A DNA stretch of 64,000 bases from Regnicoccus frigidus. GTDB taxonomy: Bacteria > Cyanobacteriota > Cyanobacteriia > PCC-6307 > Cyanobiaceae. The translations under genes were made by a program, and so were the position numbers. Every line of letters starts with the position of its first letter. Position 1 is the first letter of the stretch. The DNA is taken from positions 73,102 to 137,101 of the forward strand of contig JAOANE010000055.1 of NCBI GenBank assembly GCA_025194985.1, given 5' to 3'. Positions 62,352-64,000 of this stretch are shown one piece after another. Below the pieces are notes generated by a model. The model made no database searches and had not been told where the DNA came from. It was given only the letters and a program-made list of their open reading frames with translations.

Positions 62352-62954
62352 GTGGCTTTTCGCTTTTTGCCTGACACGCCAGCCGCTTCCGTACGCATGC
62401 CCGTCGGCCAGACGGTGCTGCTGGATCCCAGCACGCGCTCCGGTCCTGGTGGTCACTGCATTGAAGTGCTCGAAGGCATCGCCAGGGTGTTTTGCCCCTG
62501 TGAAGAAACCGAGGGCATGACCCTGGCCTTTCTTCAGGCCGGTGACCTGTTGCGCACCGATCGGCTCTGCAGTGAAGGGGTCTGCGTCGAAGCACTCACG
62601 CCTCTCTGTTTCCGCAGCGATTCCGAAGCTCTCAGCGGTGACGGCTTCGATCCTGTCAATGAGTGGACGTTGCAACTGCTGCGCATCCGCCACCTCGGCA
62701 GCGCTGAGCAACGCCTCCATGCCTTGCTTGGCCTGCTGGTCAGGCGGCTGGGCCGCCGCTGCGGTTCCTGGTGCGACCTGCCATTCCGCCTCACCCATGA
62801 GCGAATCGGTGAATTGATCGGCACTACCCGGGTCACCACCACCCGCTTGATCTCCAGGATCCGTCAGGCCGATCTGCTGCAATCCCCAGCCGGCGAAGCG
62901 GTGTTGCGACTGGCTCCAGCGCTGGTGGAATCGGCCCCGCTCGAAGCGACATGA
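62352..62954 (+). CDS. Cysteine-rich Crp/Fnr-family transcription regulator
   Basis: The 200-residue product has a cupin-like N-terminal region (CIEVLEGIARVF, LQAGDLL), a linking helix, and a C-terminal Crp-type HTH (RLTHERIGELIGTTRVTTTRLISRIRQ, in pieces, residues about 147-172). Eight Cys (36, 48, 50, 73, 78, 86, 137, 141), including CPC at 48-50, are unusual for a non-FNR member and might bind a metal or Fe-S centre. Placement behind a Fur box recalls the iron-responsive IdiB-type regulators of cyanobacteria; the identity is inference. GTG start at 62352; TGA overlaps the next ATG (ATGA). Confidence 0.85.
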   Translation: MAFRFLPDTPAASVRMPVGQTVLLDPSTRSGPGGHCIEVLEGIARVFCPCEETEGMTLAFLQAGDLLRTDRLCSEGVCVEALTPLCFRSDSEALSGDGFDPVNEWTLQLLRIRHLGSAEQRLHALLGLLVRRLGRRCGSWCDLPFRLTHERIGELIGTTRVTTTRLISRIRQADLLQSPAGEAVLRLAPALVESAPLEAT

Positions 62955-63286
62955 GATCTGATCCAAGGCTGATGCAGACCGCGCCTCCCCCTCGCCTTCC
63001 CAATCAGGTCGGCAGCTTGGTGGGCGGACTCTGCCGCGAAATGGGCCGGATCCATGGCCGCAACAAAAGAATCGCCATGGATCTGGGCTGTTGCCAGGCC
63101 AAGGGGCTGCTTGCTCGCCTACGAGCGGAACAGCAGCAGCTCCAGCAACGTCAGTGCGAACTGCAGGCCATTGCCCGCCAGCTCAAACAGCAACCCAATC
63201 TCGACCCGCTCGGAATTGAGTTCCTGTTGGAACTCACCCGGCGCAGCCCAAGGCCCGGAGGCTCAGCTGCCCATGCTGGCGGGTGA
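62951..63286 (+). CDS. Small hypothetical protein coupled to the Crp/Fnr gene
   Basis: The 111-residue product is Arg/Gln/Leu-rich: PNQVGSLVGGLCREMGRIHG, KRIAMDLGCC, a long Gln/Leu/Arg helix (LARLRAEQQQLQQRQCELQ) likely to be a coiled coil, and LGIEFLLELTRR. No known family. ATGA overlap with the upstream gene suggests translational coupling, and the 3' end overlaps the ferritin gene by 24 bp. Confidence 0.62.
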   Translation: MRSDPRLMQTAPPPRLPNQVGSLVGGLCREMGRIHGRNKRIAMDLGCCQAKGLLARLRAEQQQLQQRQCELQAIARQLKQQPNLDPLGIEFLLELTRRSPRPGGSAAHAGG

Positions 63287-63838
63287 AGACTGACCGGCGA
63301 ACAGTTCGCCGTCGAGTAGCAGCAGGGCCGCCGGATTGTTTTCGCACAGCCGAAGCCGTCCGAGCAGGTGAGCCGACTCGGCCTCGGCGCCCGTTTGCTT
63401 TTCGATCAACGGGTCAAGGAAGACGGTGGTGCGCACGTCACCGGAACGTTCCGCCAGCGAATAAAGCTGCATCAGGGAGGTGGTGACCTCTGTTTCAATC
63501 TGGAATACAGCGGCGAAGACCTCTTCGAGGCTGTCCCAGTTCTGGCGGGGCTTGTCGATGGCATCGAGGGCGACAGGCTGACCGCGACCAACCAAATAAT
63601 CGGCAAAGATGCCGGCGTGTCCGCGTTCCTGATCTGATTCCTGCTTGAAGTAGAGCGAGAAACCGCGGAATTCCCGCTCGGCGAACCAGATGGCCAGGGC
63701 CCAGTAGGCCGAACTGGCATTGAGTTCCATGCTCAGGTGCTGCTGCAAGCCATCGAGCAGGGCTTCTTCGAGGGGCTGCGAGACGGCTCTTCCCCCGGTC
63801 CCCAGAGCTTTGGACGCTTGTATGACATCTGAAACCAT
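63263..63838 (-). CDS. Ferritin
   Basis: The 191-residue ferritin-like protein has a four-helix bundle: LQQHLSMELNASSAYWALAI (helix A with ferroxidase Glu), SLYFKQESDQERGHAGIFADYL (helix B with Glu and His), QIETEVTTSLMQLYSLAE and FLDPLIEKQTGAEAESA. Ferritins store iron as ferric mineral after di-iron oxidation. Ferritins of this kind are known from marine Synechococcus. The ATG at 63838 is chosen. It converges with the small gene and lies in the iron locus. Confidence 0.92.
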   Translation of the reverse strand: MVSDVIQASKALGTGGRAVSQPLEEALLDGLQQHLSMELNASSAYWALAIWFAEREFRGFSLYFKQESDQERGHAGIFADYLVGRGQPVALDAIDKPRQNWDSLEEVFAAVFQIETEVTTSLMQLYSLAERSGDVRTTVFLDPLIEKQTGAEAESAHLLGRLRLCENNPAALLLLDGELFAGQSSPASMGS

Positions 63839-63939
63839 GGTGGTACCTGAATTGACAATCAGAATAGGAGGACACCCAGCCAAGGGTTTGATTCGGCTCT
63901 AGCTGTGTAGTCCCACCACGTTGTTCAGCTGACAAGGGG

Positions 63940-63989
63940 GTGTGAGGTCGCCAGGGTCGGAGTGTCACCACCGTCCCAAGACCTCACAC
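63940..63989. repeat. Inverted repeat at the window end
   Basis: GTGTGAGGTC (63940-63949) and GACCTCACAC (63980-63989) form a perfect 10-bp inverted repeat separated by 30 bp. It may be a transcription terminator, a regulatory site, or the edge of an element that continues past the window. No gene is seen in 63884-64000. Confidence 0.45.
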
Positions 63990-64000
63990 ACCATGCATAG

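Overview
The window is a dense, high-GC stretch of a picocyanobacterial chromosome, most like Cyanobium or high-GC Synechococcus. The evidence is a Psb27 photosystem II assembly lipoprotein, a group 1 sigma factor with a long Lys/Ala-rich N-terminus, cobalamin and tetrapyrrole genes (cobO, cobK, hemC, hemL), a plastoquinone-type polyprenyl synthase, several cyanobacteria-restricted families (DUF2854, DUF3153, DUF2721, DUF1824-like), and at least eleven copies of the cyanobacterial HIP1 octamer GCGATCGC. No rRNA, tRNA or CRISPR array was recognised.

Layout. 1-4.3 kb (+): partial tyrosine recombinase, cobO, pyrH, frr, geranylgeranyl-reductase-like flavoprotein. 4.2-9.7 kb (-): CPBP protease, FtsL-like protein, ftsI, transaldolase with EF-hands, single-domain cyclic-nucleotide-binding protein. 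9.7-12.4 kb (+): two-domain histidine phosphatase and a degenerate dihydroorotase. 12.3-16.4 kb: lepB, a conserved membrane protein, Spx-like protein, ferredoxin, and a putative HTH protein divergent from proS. 16.6-25.9 kb (+ mostly): proS, psb27, purA, a PfkB kinase, ssb, DUF2854, argB, DUF3153, with cobK on the minus strand. 25.9-36.1 kb: priA, a long divergent region, rpoD, a GT39-type glycosyltransferase coupled to a PAP2 phosphatase, hemC and a ClC channel. 36.1-49.0 kb (- mostly): wall and housekeeping genes (L,D-transpeptidase, ppa, M32 carboxypeptidase, then nitrilase-amidase-murI-polyprenyl synthase), small secreted proteins, comB. 49.1-57.6 kb: ubiD, an AT-rich methyltransferase island, an Rrf2-like regulator, hemL, glcD, exonuclease III and a TPR protein. 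57.7-61.5 kb (+): conserved unknown, stand-alone M41-like protease, larC, LPG-synthase-like membrane protein. 61.5-63.8 kb: an apparent iron-homeostasis locus with a Fur-family regulator, Fur-box-like operators, a cysteine-rich Crp/Fnr regulator, two small unknown genes and a ferritin.

The most notable features are the iron-locus operator architecture at 61.46-62.35 kb, the foreign AT-rich methyltransferase at 50.7-51.6 kb, repeated TTGA stop/start junctions, nine overlapping convergent gene pairs, the histidine-depleted dihydroorotase, and a protein in FtsL position and topology. Most of the window is ordinary core genome; I saw no defence system or biosynthetic cluster.
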